This document shows, one piece after another, positions 1 to 12,400 of a stretch of DNA of 64,000 nucleotides (position 1 is the stretch's first letter; each line of letters begins with the position of its first letter). The stretch is taken from assembly GCA_020091685.1 (NCBI GenBank), contig CM034609.1:13236023-13300022 (forward strand), read 5' to 3'. Both the position numbers and the translations under genes were made by a program. Source of the DNA: Lutjanus erythropterus (taxonomy: Eukaryota; Chordata; Actinopteri; Lutjaniformes; Lutjanidae). Under the pieces are notes generated by a model. It made no database searches and was not told where the DNA came from. It saw only the letters and a list, made by a program, of their open reading frames with translations.

Positions 1-224
1 TCAAGGCTTCACTCTGCTCTCCCTGTCTTGCGCAATCCCAGTCCTGAATTCTGACTATTATCTCCAATTCAAAGACTTAATCAGAATGACAGATGTATCC
101 CATTGCTCCTTCAATGCTCTGTAACCTTGAAACAGAATATGAATCTGTATTAAAAACCACACTCCCCATCTCTTGCTCTCTTTTTTCTCCTTTTCATCTT
201 TTTTTTTTTTTTTTCCTCCTTCAG

Positions 225-415
225 ACCACTCGTCAAAATGAGTATTACGTGGAGGAAAGACGGGGTGGTGGTCAGTACGGGGATCCGAGATTTCGGACGC
301 AGATTGGTCATCAGTTTGCCTGCGGTCAGTGATAGCGGCTTCTACGAGTGTGAGGCGTCACTCCGCAGCAGCAGCGTCCCCTCAGTCACTGCCGGGGCCT
401 TCCTGCATGTCCTCG
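225..415 (+). CDS. sdk1: sdk1 exon w1: second half of Ig3
   Basis: First sdk1 exon in the window. A T-rich tract ends in CAG at 222-224; donor GT is at 416. It encodes residues 1-63 with the ITW core tryptophan and the YEC cysteine of an Ig C-to-G strand half. The exon begins with the last base of a codon and ends in phase 1. The apparent ATG at 238 is an internal Met, not a start. Confidence 0.88.
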
Positions 416-3400
416 GTAAATAAACCCACAGCTTGTCTTACCCTCTCACAGAGCAGCTGAGCCAAAATTATCCAAATATTGCATCAGCCTGCTAACTCCC
501 ATGTTGAGAGAACATTTTGTTGCTGTTTTATTCTTCAGTAATGGAGCTGATGTTGTTATCTAGGACAGCGTTTCTTAAATGGGGGTACTAGTACCCCTAT
601 AGGTACTTTGGAGTACTGCAGGGAGTGTGTGACAATGTTTTAAAATGTTGATTTAAAAAATATCAGTCATGCATGACCCCTTAAAAAAATAAAATATAAA
701 AACTTCAATAAGAAATCTAAATGTAAGATTGATCAAAGAGTGATGGTAGCCAATTTGATGACAGTACTGAAGCATTTTTTCTTGCTTGGTTCTGCTCCTG
801 TCACCCCAGGGCTGATTCAGCTAATTAGGCAGCTAGCTCCATGGCTAACCAAGCTAACGAGATAATGCCAGCTACAGATAACAGCGGACTGTAGTTAGCC
901 TACCTCTCATGTACTCACAATGCAGTCTTCTTCTCGTCACTCGTTTCTTTTACTATATTTGTTGTCATGTTATAGTATTGTCGTATTTATCTTAATGAAA
1001 ATCTATAACTTTATGCCATCGATGTTGAGTCAATTTTTCCCTGGAGTATCGAAAATGGTTTTGAATGTTGATATTTTTCGAGCTGTTGTATTGAAATGAG
1101 AAATTCCAGTGTCATGACGCTGTGCCTATACATCAGGTAATTCAGAAAGCTAAATCACCATTGGTACCAACCATTTAAAAATTTACCACTTCACTTGAGG
1201 TCAAGGAAAATATTCATGACACTTACAATGGTCTCATGACATCAGGTGTCAAAACCAACCACATATGACAATATAATGTAATGTTAAAACATCTTTTAAC
1301 AATGTTAAGAGACAGAGATTTTTTTCTTGGCTCATGTGAAGTTCACATTTAGAAAGACATTACTGACTTGATCAATGTCTAGTTGTCATGATAAAGACGT
1401 CTCAAACAGCATCAACTTTGAATTAAATGTGACATAATTGATCGAATGGCACTTAATGATAACAGTCATAAATATTCATAATAACTGATGTCATGACATG
1501 GTTAGGACATGACGGTTAGGACAGTGTTATGACAGCATTGTGCACAACATTTCAAATAAACTAAATTGTCAATTACCATAAAACCTCACAGAGGAAGAAA
1601 GCAACAATTATGCTCACAGTGACTGCGAAGCCAGTTGAGGGATTGAATAACGGACAAATTCATGGTTGAAACATAGCAATAATGCAGGAGACAGACATGA
1701 AAAAGAAAACAAAAACAGGGCCATGATACCATAAGTGTCAGGAAGAATATGTTTTAATGGAATTTATCTCTATGATACTGATGGAGCAGCACTGTATTGT
1801 ACCTCTTTATGTAGGTACATTACTGGAAAAAGTTTGAGAAACACTGATGCAGAACACTGGTTCTCAGTTTTTTTGAGTCATGACCCCACCAGAATAATCA
1901 GGTTGGCGTTTGCACCCCTCTCTGTCCGCCTGAGACACTTCAGGGATTACTTTATAACACAAAGCTGCCACACCAATGTCACTGAGAGCTGCTTCCTGTC
2001 TCTCACGCTGTGCTGCTTGCCACTATCTTTTACTCGACCCCCAGAAGTGATCTTGCGATCTCCTCTGGGCTTCCGACCCTCGGGTTGAGAACCACTGATT
2101 TAGAAGAGCAGATGTAGAAAAAGCACAGATGATTTGTGAGTTGTTTTAAAATGCTTTAATGGAGCTAAGTTTTCTGCTTTTTTTTTTCTCTTTGAAACAG
2201 AGTATCCTCTGTTTGTGAAAGAGCCACCGAGCCACATCAGTGCAGAAATGGAAAAGGTGGTGGATATCCCCTGTCAGGCACGAGGTTGGTGCTGTTTGTT
2301 TTTCTGTGTGCAAAAAGAATAAAAAGAACAAAAGGGTCACAGTGGCAAGGGAAAAAAAATTAATCCTCTCCTTCCTCTGCAGGCACACCACAGCCAGACA
2401 TAGTGTGGTATAAGGATGCAGTGCCCATCAGCCCGGTAAAGATCCCGAGGTACAGGGTGTTGGTGGGAGGCAGTCTACAGATCAACGGTCTCCTGCCAGA
2501 TGACACAGGGATGTTTCAGTGCTTTGCCCGCAATCTCGCAGGAGAGATCCAGACAAACACCTACCTAGCTGTTACTAGTATGTCCCCTTGAAAATTTTTC
2601 AAAGCTATCTGCACGTCTGCTGCTTAATTCCGCTCATCTTCCCCTCTCTGTTCCCTCCCTTCTTTATTCTTAAATCCGCTCCACTGTTCTCGTTCCTAAT
2701 CCTCTTTTCTCCCTCTCTCTGTCTTGCCTCCTACACCCATCTATCTATATATCTCTTCGCATTGACAGATTTGTCACCTTGGATGCTCGGGCAATTATTG
2801 GCTATTTTTGAATCAGAGAATGTGCAGGGGAGAAAGGGAGCGAGGGAGAGACGGAGACTTGCCTTGTCAGATTCTCAGAGCTGTCCCCAAATATGAGACC
2901 TGACAGCCGCCCCTTTTGTCAAGTCTATTAAGCTCTCAGCTGCCGCCTGCTTTATTAGGGAGAAAGCTGTTTATATCTCTCATTATCACCTCTGTCTTAC
3001 CTGATTTTGTTTGCATGTGTGTGTGTGTGTGTTTCTGCGTGTGTGTGTGACCCCTCCCCTCTCAGGTATCGCTCCCAACATCACCGCTGGCCCCTCTGAC
3101 AGCGCCGTGATTGACGGCATGTCAGTCATCCTGCATTGTGAGACCTCAGGAGCCCCGCGGCCTGCCATCACCTGGCAGAAAGGTGCGTGGGCTAACAGCG
3201 TGAGGTCCAGAGTGGGGGTTCATTATGCTGCATTTTAAGATTTGTCAAGGTTCGACACGAGCTATGGAAGGGGTTCAGAATATGCATTTTCTCCAAACAA
3301 GCTTTACTTCTTTCCTTTTGCATCCCTGCTTTTCCTCCTGTTTGTTTTCCCTGACATTTTTCCAATACCCTAATCTCTCTTTCTCCCCGTTGCCCTCCTC

Positions 3401-6400
3401 CCTTTTTTCCCCCCTACATCCCATACCATCAATCACTTCCGCCCTTCCCTGCAGGTGAACGTGTCTTGGCCAGTGGCTCGGTCCAGCTGCCCAGGTTCAC
3501 CCTGCTGGAGTCGGGCAGCTTGCTAATCAGCCCCTCCCACCTGTCTGACGCTGGTACCTACACCTGCATGGCCTCCAACTCCCGCGGCATCGATGAAGCT
3601 TCAGCTGACCTAGTGGTCTGGGGTAAGCATAACTAGCTACAACAAAAGAAAGATGGCGTGTTGCTCTGTATACTCAAGTGTAAACAGAGAACAGGGAAAA
3701 AACAGGATGATATGCAAGGCAATCCAAGCAGTACAAAAATAAAGAGGAAAGAAAACTTCAAAAGCTTTTATTATAGCGCTAAATCATAAAACCTGCACAT
3801 GCTCTGCCCCAAGCCTTCATACTCTACCTTGACCAGCACATGCTGGAAATACTGTAACCTATGAATCCAAGCTAAAGTTTTGAAATAGAAAAATCCTCCT
3901 TTTTTAATCCATGACTTGTTTACTTGAAGATGTGGTAAGTACCTGGTTCCTGGAGGTCATTGTCAAGATATTCTGAGTATCGTCTAATGACTCATGCATG
4001 TACTTATTTTCTGTGCATAAATTCCCATTACCAGTGTTTCTGAGCCTTGCAAAAGCACTCCACCCAGCGGAAAAACTGTATGATTCACCCGGTTTCAGAC
4101 AGACATTGACTGAAAGATGAAACCAAGTCCAGTAAGCCCTGTTCAATCCGCTGTTCAAACACAGTCTCTGAATAACAACCTCTGTGTGTGTTCCCAGCAC
4201 GTACGCGCATCACTAAACCACCACAGGATCAGAGTGTCATCAAGGGAACCAAAGCTGTTATGAACTGTGGAGTGACCCATGACCCCAGTGTCACTGTCAG
4301 GTAATAACTACATCCACCTGCAATATAAACTTCCTAGCCTTGTTATGCCTCGGGCTCCAGCAACAGCCGTGGCTGGAGGCGTTATGTTTTCGGATTGTCC
4401 ATAGATCCATACATCAGTCCGTACATCTGTCTGTCCCATTCTTGTGAACACGACATCTCAAGAACACCTTGTGGGAATTTATTCAAATTTGGCACAACTG
4501 TCCACTTGGATTCAGGGATGAAGTGATTAGATTTGGGGAGTAAAACATCATGGTGACCTTTGATAGAGTTTCTCCAAATACGGCACAAACATCCATTTGC
4601 ACTCAAGGATGAACTGATTAGAATTTGGTGGTTGAATGCCACTGTGACCTAATTTCCAACCCATTCTTGATCATTTCGTATCTCAGGAACACCTGAATCC
4701 AGTTTGTTAAAATTTGGCACAAATGTCCACCTGGACTCAGTGATGAATCGATTAGAATTTGGAGGTAGCTCAAGAATTTATACCTGAATTAAATTATGAT
4801 AAAATGATGAGGTGGTGACATTTTATATCCAAAAGGTCAAGGGTCAACTTCACTTTGACATCATAATGTTCAGCTCTCAATCAGTCTTCTGTACTCCTCT
4901 GTTGAAATAGTCTTTAAGAGAAGACAACATGTTTCTCACTGGAAATTATTCACTAGAATCATACAGTGATACTGTAAAAAAATACACCAAATACCTTTTG
5001 TTAAATTCTTTTAAAGTCTTCACCTCATCGACTACATGATTCTGGACATCTGGACACACGGATGTAAGCAGCACCTTGATTTGCTGGTGGAGGCACACAA
5101 CCACAAGCCAATAATTCTGTTTTAAAACACCCACAATTGTAATAAATGTCAGATATGACAACTATCTCTTGATGCAACCCCAGTCTAGAAAACAAGCGTG
5201 GGTATCAATGTCGTACTTAATTAGTTTATGAAATCTGCAAGAGATCTTATGCTGTTTATCCACCCTTAGACGACCTCCTATGGGAAGATTTTGAAACTCT
5301 TAGAGTCTGATTGAGGAATTAGTCCATCGCTTCGCCTCACTCTTCAGACAGTCTTGAGCATGATGGAGTGTGAGCACATGCATCTGTCTCAGAGGGAGTG
5401 AAATGATGTCTGTGGAGCCCAGTGATTAGAGTGCCTGTCACCTGTGGGCCCACGGCATTGATCAGATCGCGGGGTAAACAGATGAATATGTAAACAGAGT
5501 AATAACTTCAGACAGCGCCTTTAATTAAACGCAACACAGAGGAGATTAGCTGGAAAGCCCGAACAGTCGCAATTAATCACAGGAGCTCCTAGTGTGTGCA
5601 TGCTTATGTGGAAGGGGGAATGGGGGTGTCCATATGTGCGGTTGGGTATGTGACAAGGAGAGAAATGCATGGAAGAAAGCTTCAGTACTGTATGTGTGAC
5701 AGAGAGAGAGAGATGGTTTTCAGATTCAAATCAGCCTCACAAGGCTTTTCATCGGTGTCAGCGCCTTCTGTGTTTTGCTGTATGAACTGACACAAAGCAA
5801 ACAGATTTACTGTCACAACACTTGGAGATGCAGTGTGTGAAAATGTGTGTGTGTGTGTGTGCTACTCATACATACACATGTACATGTTACCTCCAGGTAT
5901 GTGTGGGAGAAGAGCGGTGCGGTGATTGACGTGAGCACGTCACCCCGCCTCCGGCTGGATCCCGACGGGACCCTGCACATCTCCCAGACGTGGTCGGGTG
6001 ACATCGGAACATACACCTGCAGGGTGACCTCAGTGGGTGGCAATGACTCCCGTAATGCCCACCTCAGAGTCAGGTCTGCATATTTGCCTCCCCCTGTCTT
6101 ATCTCGCTGTCTGTGTTCCTTTTTTTTTTTTCTCTTATTTACGTCAGACGGGGACATGATGGATGGATGTTTTCTCCACTGTTGTGGTTTATCACTGCTC
6201 TCCTCTCTAATCCATCACACCCTCTAATATTTACAATGCAAGGCTCTCGCTTTGCCTGTTTAATTCTGTTATTTTCTGCCTCTCTTGTCTGATTCCATTT
6301 CGCTTTATCACTTTCTCCCTCCCTCACACACACACACACACACACAAATACGCATACAGACAGCTGCCCCATGCTCCAGAAAACCCAATAGCAGTCCTGA

Positions 6401-9400
6401 GTGCCACAGAGAAGAGGGCCATCAACCTCACATGGGCTCAGGCCTTTGATGGCAACAGCCCCCTGATCCGCTACATCCTGGAAGTCTCAGAAAACAGTGA
6501 GTGCTTCACCATTAACACTGCATGTTGCTCCAAAAACTGCTTCTTGTTAGTCATTTTAAAGGCAATATTGTTACTTCATACTCCCTGGAAGCACTCATTT
6601 GCTACCCCTCTTATTATATTACATTTCCATTGTGTCCCTAAAATTGGCAGTTGCGTCCCCTCTTACCTTCTGCAATCAGTGTAACTCAATTGCCTCACCT
6701 GTACGCTTCCTCACGAATGATCAGGGGAGCCAAATTGTGTTGATGCCCAATGCTCCAATCTTCCTTTCGCTTGATAAAATCAAAGAAGTGGGAATGCTTT
6801 CACCCATAGAGAGTAAATCGTTCAGCCGTTTCTCATCGTAGCTCAGGCTAACTGAGAAGATGACAACTCATTAAGAGGAAAATGAATCCGAGGATGCAGA
6901 TGGGGATCTGGTTTTTGGATAATTGAATTTCAATTTGATATTTACTGGGAGTGTATACAAAATAAATGACTTGTTTTTTATCAGTAGCTGCTATATTATT
7001 ACTGAAAATGAAACAATGGTGTGTAATAATAGTCAGAAATAACACTGAATTTAAATTGGAGTTTGCAAGTGCTGAAGAGGTTTTTCTATGCTCATTTTTC
7101 TATGTTAAATGCTCTCACAAGGTCATTTACCGTTCACTCGCTGTTGCTCACAGCTCTGTCTGCATGTACATCTATTCTCCATCTCAGATGCCCCTTGGAC
7201 AGTGCTGCTGGCCAACATTGAACCAGAGTCCACCGGGGTTACTGTTGGTGGCCTCATCCCAGCACGCTCGTACCAGTTCCGCCTGTGTGCCGTCAACGAC
7301 GTGGGCAGAGGCCAGTTCAGCAAAGAGACTGACCGGTTGGTGCTGCACTTCTACATCTACTGAATATTAAAAATGCTGCTGCTTGTCTGTGCAGCTACAA
7401 TGTGCGCGCTGGCCGTGAGAACAGCGTTGCACTTCGGGGGCTTTCACAGGTTTGGAACAGCCCGTTCTTCCGCCTCGTCTTGGCAGTTCAATAGAAAATC
7501 CCGTGATTATTTCCTGTAAGTCCACTTTTTTGGTCTTCTCTCCTGTGGGATTGAGTGAGAGATGAGCCAGCTTCGGGACGGGGCCTTTTTCAAGATAAAA
7601 CTGTGAATGAGCTGAAATTGCGCTTTGTGAAGACTTGATAGGTGCGCTGACCCAGCTTCATCTCTCTCCCTCCTATTAACTGTCTTTGCCGAACTTCATG
7701 AGTAAAATACAGAGAGGCTTGAAAGAGGCAGAGCTTCACACAGACTCACATCTCAAGTAAATTCTCTCGACTATCAAGACGAAAGAGTCATAATTATACA
7801 AGCACACCACACACACACTCACAAACACACATTCTAAGCTCATCACCTGTACACACTACTGTCTGGAGCTGGGAGATACATCAAATATGGTCAGTATATT
7901 TGAGTATGAATTAATTTGGGATGTAGCAGGTGACCATATCATCATATTTGAGTTTTGGCTACTGTCAAAACGCAATGGTTATACTTCAGGCAGTACTAAA
8001 TGCAGAAATGTGAGTTCTAAACCTGACCGCTTAGTGTATAGTGTATTATCTGGTTGTATAAATAATTGTTGAGGCAGAGGAATGCCATTTCAACATTAAT
8101 CAGTATTATAATGTACATAATATAAAGTGCACATGCCACATGCAGTTTGACCTCCGCTACAGCTGTGAGGATGAAATGCCAGCTTTATTGCCTGATCTCC
8201 CACTGACTGTGTGAACATTTTACAATTCCTCATATTATAAACAAAAGTAATTCATTAAAGCAAGTCTTTCACGAGGTGTTCTTCATTGGTGCACTCATGC
8301 AGCTGTTTCACCGGTGCACACACAGCTGTTAAAATGTTCTGTGAAAGTAAACTGGGCCAACATATTTTCTAAATATCCTCTCATATTTTCTGAATATGTT
8401 AATAATGTGTTTTCCAGTTTCCTGTATGCAAGTAATATCACAAAATTTACTTAAAGTAGTCATTCTGTTAAAAGTATGATCTTTTTGGATTAATATTACA
8501 GCTGCATTAATGTGTCGGTTACATTTTGCTGCTGTAGATGTTTACAGGGGTGTTTCTATAGGGGGGGCTGAGGGGGGCGCTGACCACCCCTGAAATGTGA
8601 TTGGCCACCCCAAGCACCACCCCATTATTCTCTCACAGTATGATCTGTCCAGTCAGAGGTGGGACCTTAGTTTGAACCAGCTGTTTAACAAGTATTTATA
8701 AATGTGCATTGTTTTCTTTCGCAGCCTACTTTTAATTTTAAGGGTAATTTACTTTATGGATCATTTTGCAACACAGGGTTGTATAATGAGATATTGGCTG
8801 TAGTTCCCTTCAAAACAAAAAACATATACAAAGAACTATATACAGCCAGTGGATGAATTAATAAGAATGCTGAGGATGAATTTAGTTTACAAGTCTCACA
8901 GCCTGAGGATAGAGGTACAATGGAGATTCAATTTCTTTTTGAGGACCAAAAGAACAAAGTATTGAAGCTTTATATTATATTTGTGTGGTGCCACTTTATT
9001 GTGTTGTGATTGGAATAGCTATTTATCTTTTAAATGGTAAAAAATATGAGAAATGGTAAATTGATGCCTGCGTGCGCCCGAACTTCTTCGCATACCTGCA
9101 CATATCAATGCCCCACTTGGGCCACCCGAGTCAAAAAAGTCTGCTTAATTTACTGTTTGGTAGTTTGATCTATAGCGATGCATCATATTCTACAAGATCA
9201 TCATATGTTTGTACTATTTTGAACTTTACAGTATGTTATTTTAGAGAAAATGTATATACTGAGGTATGTCATATATCGCAGAAAGGCCTGAAAATATCAA
9301 GATATTATTTACAAGCCATATCACCCAGCCCTATTACTGTCTGTACATATCCGCACCGGCACCAACCATTTCCTTCTGTTACACCTATAACAAGGGACCC

Positions 9401-12400
9401 CTCAGACTGAAAGCCATCTCGGCGCATCACTCACCTTTTTGCACCACACACTCATTCACAGAGCTGAATTCCTGTGTGAATGTGCCCAGACAAGAGCGCA
9501 CCGCAGGAGGGTGACTGAGCGTCAGCGAGAGTGCATGGCTTTTCTGAGGCATCTCTCGGGCACACCTCTTTGATCCTAAACACTCTGCTTCATCTCCTCC
9601 AGAGCAGTGCTCCGGTGCACTGGGAAGAAATCAAGATGTCATCTTAAATTGACTTAAGGGAAAAGTCTGCCTGGATCTCTCTTTCTTGTTCTTTTATATC
9701 TTTCTCTCACTCGCACTGTCTCTGCATTGTGCTGCTCTATTTTCACCAAGGCCTCTTTGATCCTTGTCATGCCGTGGCAAGATGTCCCTCCGCGGACGGT
9801 ATTATAGAGAATATGTTTTGGACAGAGACTTATCCCAACTTTCCTTTATGGTGTTCTAAAAAATACAAAAAGCGGGCTTTATTATGATTTGATGTCTATG
9901 ATGAAATGGGTTAGAAATATGCAGAAACCCACGATAATTAATGCATGGTTCCACTCTTTGTCTCTTCTTTCACCTCTCTTTTCCTTTTTTTCCCCTTTTT
10001 TTTTGGCCGCTGCAGACTAACTCTTCCCGAGGAGCCTCCCAGCGCCCCCCCTCAGACAGTCATCGCAAGTGGTCGCACCAATCAGTCCATCATGATCCAG
10101 TGGCAGCCACCCCCGGAGAGCCATCAGAATGGTCCACTCCAGGGCTACATCATCAGGTAAGAAGACCATGACAACCTGCCTAATTTCCTCCCAGGGATAG
10201 GTGCCTGTCTGGGCCAATGCCATTCAGAAGTGATAATAACTGTTATGTCAGCTCCTTTTCTTCCTCTCCATTTCACCTCATTCTCGCTCACCGCTGCAAT
10301 AGAATAATTGGCGCCAATTAAATACCTTTCTCACCATTCATCTGTTGTCACCTCTCTTATTGTAACCGTTTTTATAACTGTTCTGCATGACTTATCATCC
10401 ATTACTACTCTCTCCCTCTGTCTCGTTTTCCTCAAATCCGTGTTCTAATATATTTATATTTATGTCTGTCTGCGTGGTGTCCGTCTGTCTGTCTCCCACT
10501 CCCTGTCTCTGTCTATCGATTACTACCTCTGCTGCCAGGTACTGTCTGTCGGGGCTTCCTGTTGATTGTCAGATGAAAAACATCACCAACCCGGACCAAA
10601 CCAGTCTGCTCCTGGAGGACCTCATCATCTGGACCAACTATGAAATCGAGGTGGCAGCCTATAATGGAGCGGGCAGGGGCACCTACAGCCACAAAGTCAC
10701 TGAATGGACACTGCAAGGAGGTGAGGGCAACACGCAGGGCTGAATATTGTCAAGGAAGCCCACCAACAATCCAAGTAGCCAAGCTCAAGTTAAAGGGGAA
10801 ATTATAGTATTTCTCAACCTGGACCCTGTTTTTGAAATTGGTCCAGTATTGATGGTGGGGGGGGCACTGCAGCTGGCAGAGGCAAAACTGAACTGCAACG
10901 TAATCCCTCTTGGCAGCTGCACATCATCTAAAAGTGCTTGTTTCTGCCACTGACAGGTTCAGAGAGTTATTATAAGCATGGGTGCCTAGTTACAGTTAAA
11001 AGTGGGGGTGCAAGATTAGTATGGAAGAAAAAAAAAATTCATTTAATGAAAACCTGAAAATGCCATTTCCTTCAATATAGAGCCTTCAATCATGACCACT
11101 AAATCTGCTCTTTCAATATAACGTCAGTTTATGTTGCACTATTTATATAGAACTATTAATTTTCATTTTTTTATACTTTCAGCAGTGAGTTGACAGATAA
11201 ACGCCCACAAAGGGCAACTATTTACAGCACACTGCCATTAGAACCTGAGCACAATACCTCTTAATTAACCTGATCATCCACTGTCAGTAATCAATACATA
11301 CATTATTAAACCATTAATCAAAGTAATAACCAGCAGCAGTCAATGTCAGACAAGCTTATCATACTTCAGCAGTTGCCTATTGTTTCTTTAGTGATGATAA
11401 CATGTTAAAATAATATATATATACATAGCAATTTGAAGTAAATTAAAGCTGCCTGTGCTCTCTGGGGAAAATATTATGACAAACTCCCTTTGAGAAATAT
11501 GACATATTAACAATTTCTGAAGTGTCCGTAAAAATACGTAACTCTACAAATGCAAGAAAAAGTGTGTCAAATGTCAACAGTCTTCTTGTCAATTTGGCAT
11601 CAATATAATACCTAAAAATAAACTGTATTTCTGTACTAACTTTATTTTGGACGTGTCACCTCAGCTCGTTACCAGCCTCTGTTGGTTAGCTGCTCTGTTG
11701 TAGTGGGATAAAACCTTGGGAACTATTACAGAATTCACAGGAATGGGGAGAACTGTTTCAAATATAAGTGACTGTTGATGGATCAGATGAACGCCGAATT
11801 AAACAGTGTGAACACTGTTAATGTGCCGCCTGCCATGAGTGTAAAACGAAATTTTAGTTTTTTCAGCCTTTACCAAAGTAACTACCCGTTTTACTGCTTA
11901 CTGTTTGGTCCTGGAGAGAGTGCACCTACCTTCTGATACTATTAAACATGTTTGATTTTTTTTAAAACATTGGTTGGACTGCGTTTTTTGACCATTTACA
12001 CATGATTTTCATTTTGTTTGCTGTGGCAGCAAAGACGTTGCCTTGGTGTAGCTCAGATGTTTAAAAATAGCAAAACTGTATGATCAGAGCAAAGTGGGAA
12101 TGCAAAAGCACACATCTGCTCCCCCAAATCTAATAGCGGGGCTGCAGCTGCTCCATTTGCCCCATTGCACAGGTGCTTAATTGATTATGATATTGCTCCG
12201 ATTAAAGCAACCAAACTTCATTTACAAAAACAGTCATTTTACCTCTCTTGTCCACCACTGAGGTAAATTACTGCTTTTGCCGGTGGAGTCTGGTATCTTT
12301 GAACAGAGTGATATAGTGGCTTGGTCTGATTAAACAAAAAGGATCTTATTCTTTAAAAAAACTCGGTCTCTGCAGCAGTTCTTTCTATAATGTTGTCAGA

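Noticed and set aside
238..240. ATG as a possible sdk1 start
   Set aside because: It lies inside the exon encoding the second half of Ig3; upstream codons in frame continue to the splice acceptor and the gene clearly starts 5' of the window.
5405..5480. tRNA A-box-like string (GAGCCCAGTGATTAGAGTG)
   Set aside because: No B box (GGTTCGANNCC), no acceptor stem or cloverleaf; too weak for a tRNA or tRNA-derived SINE.
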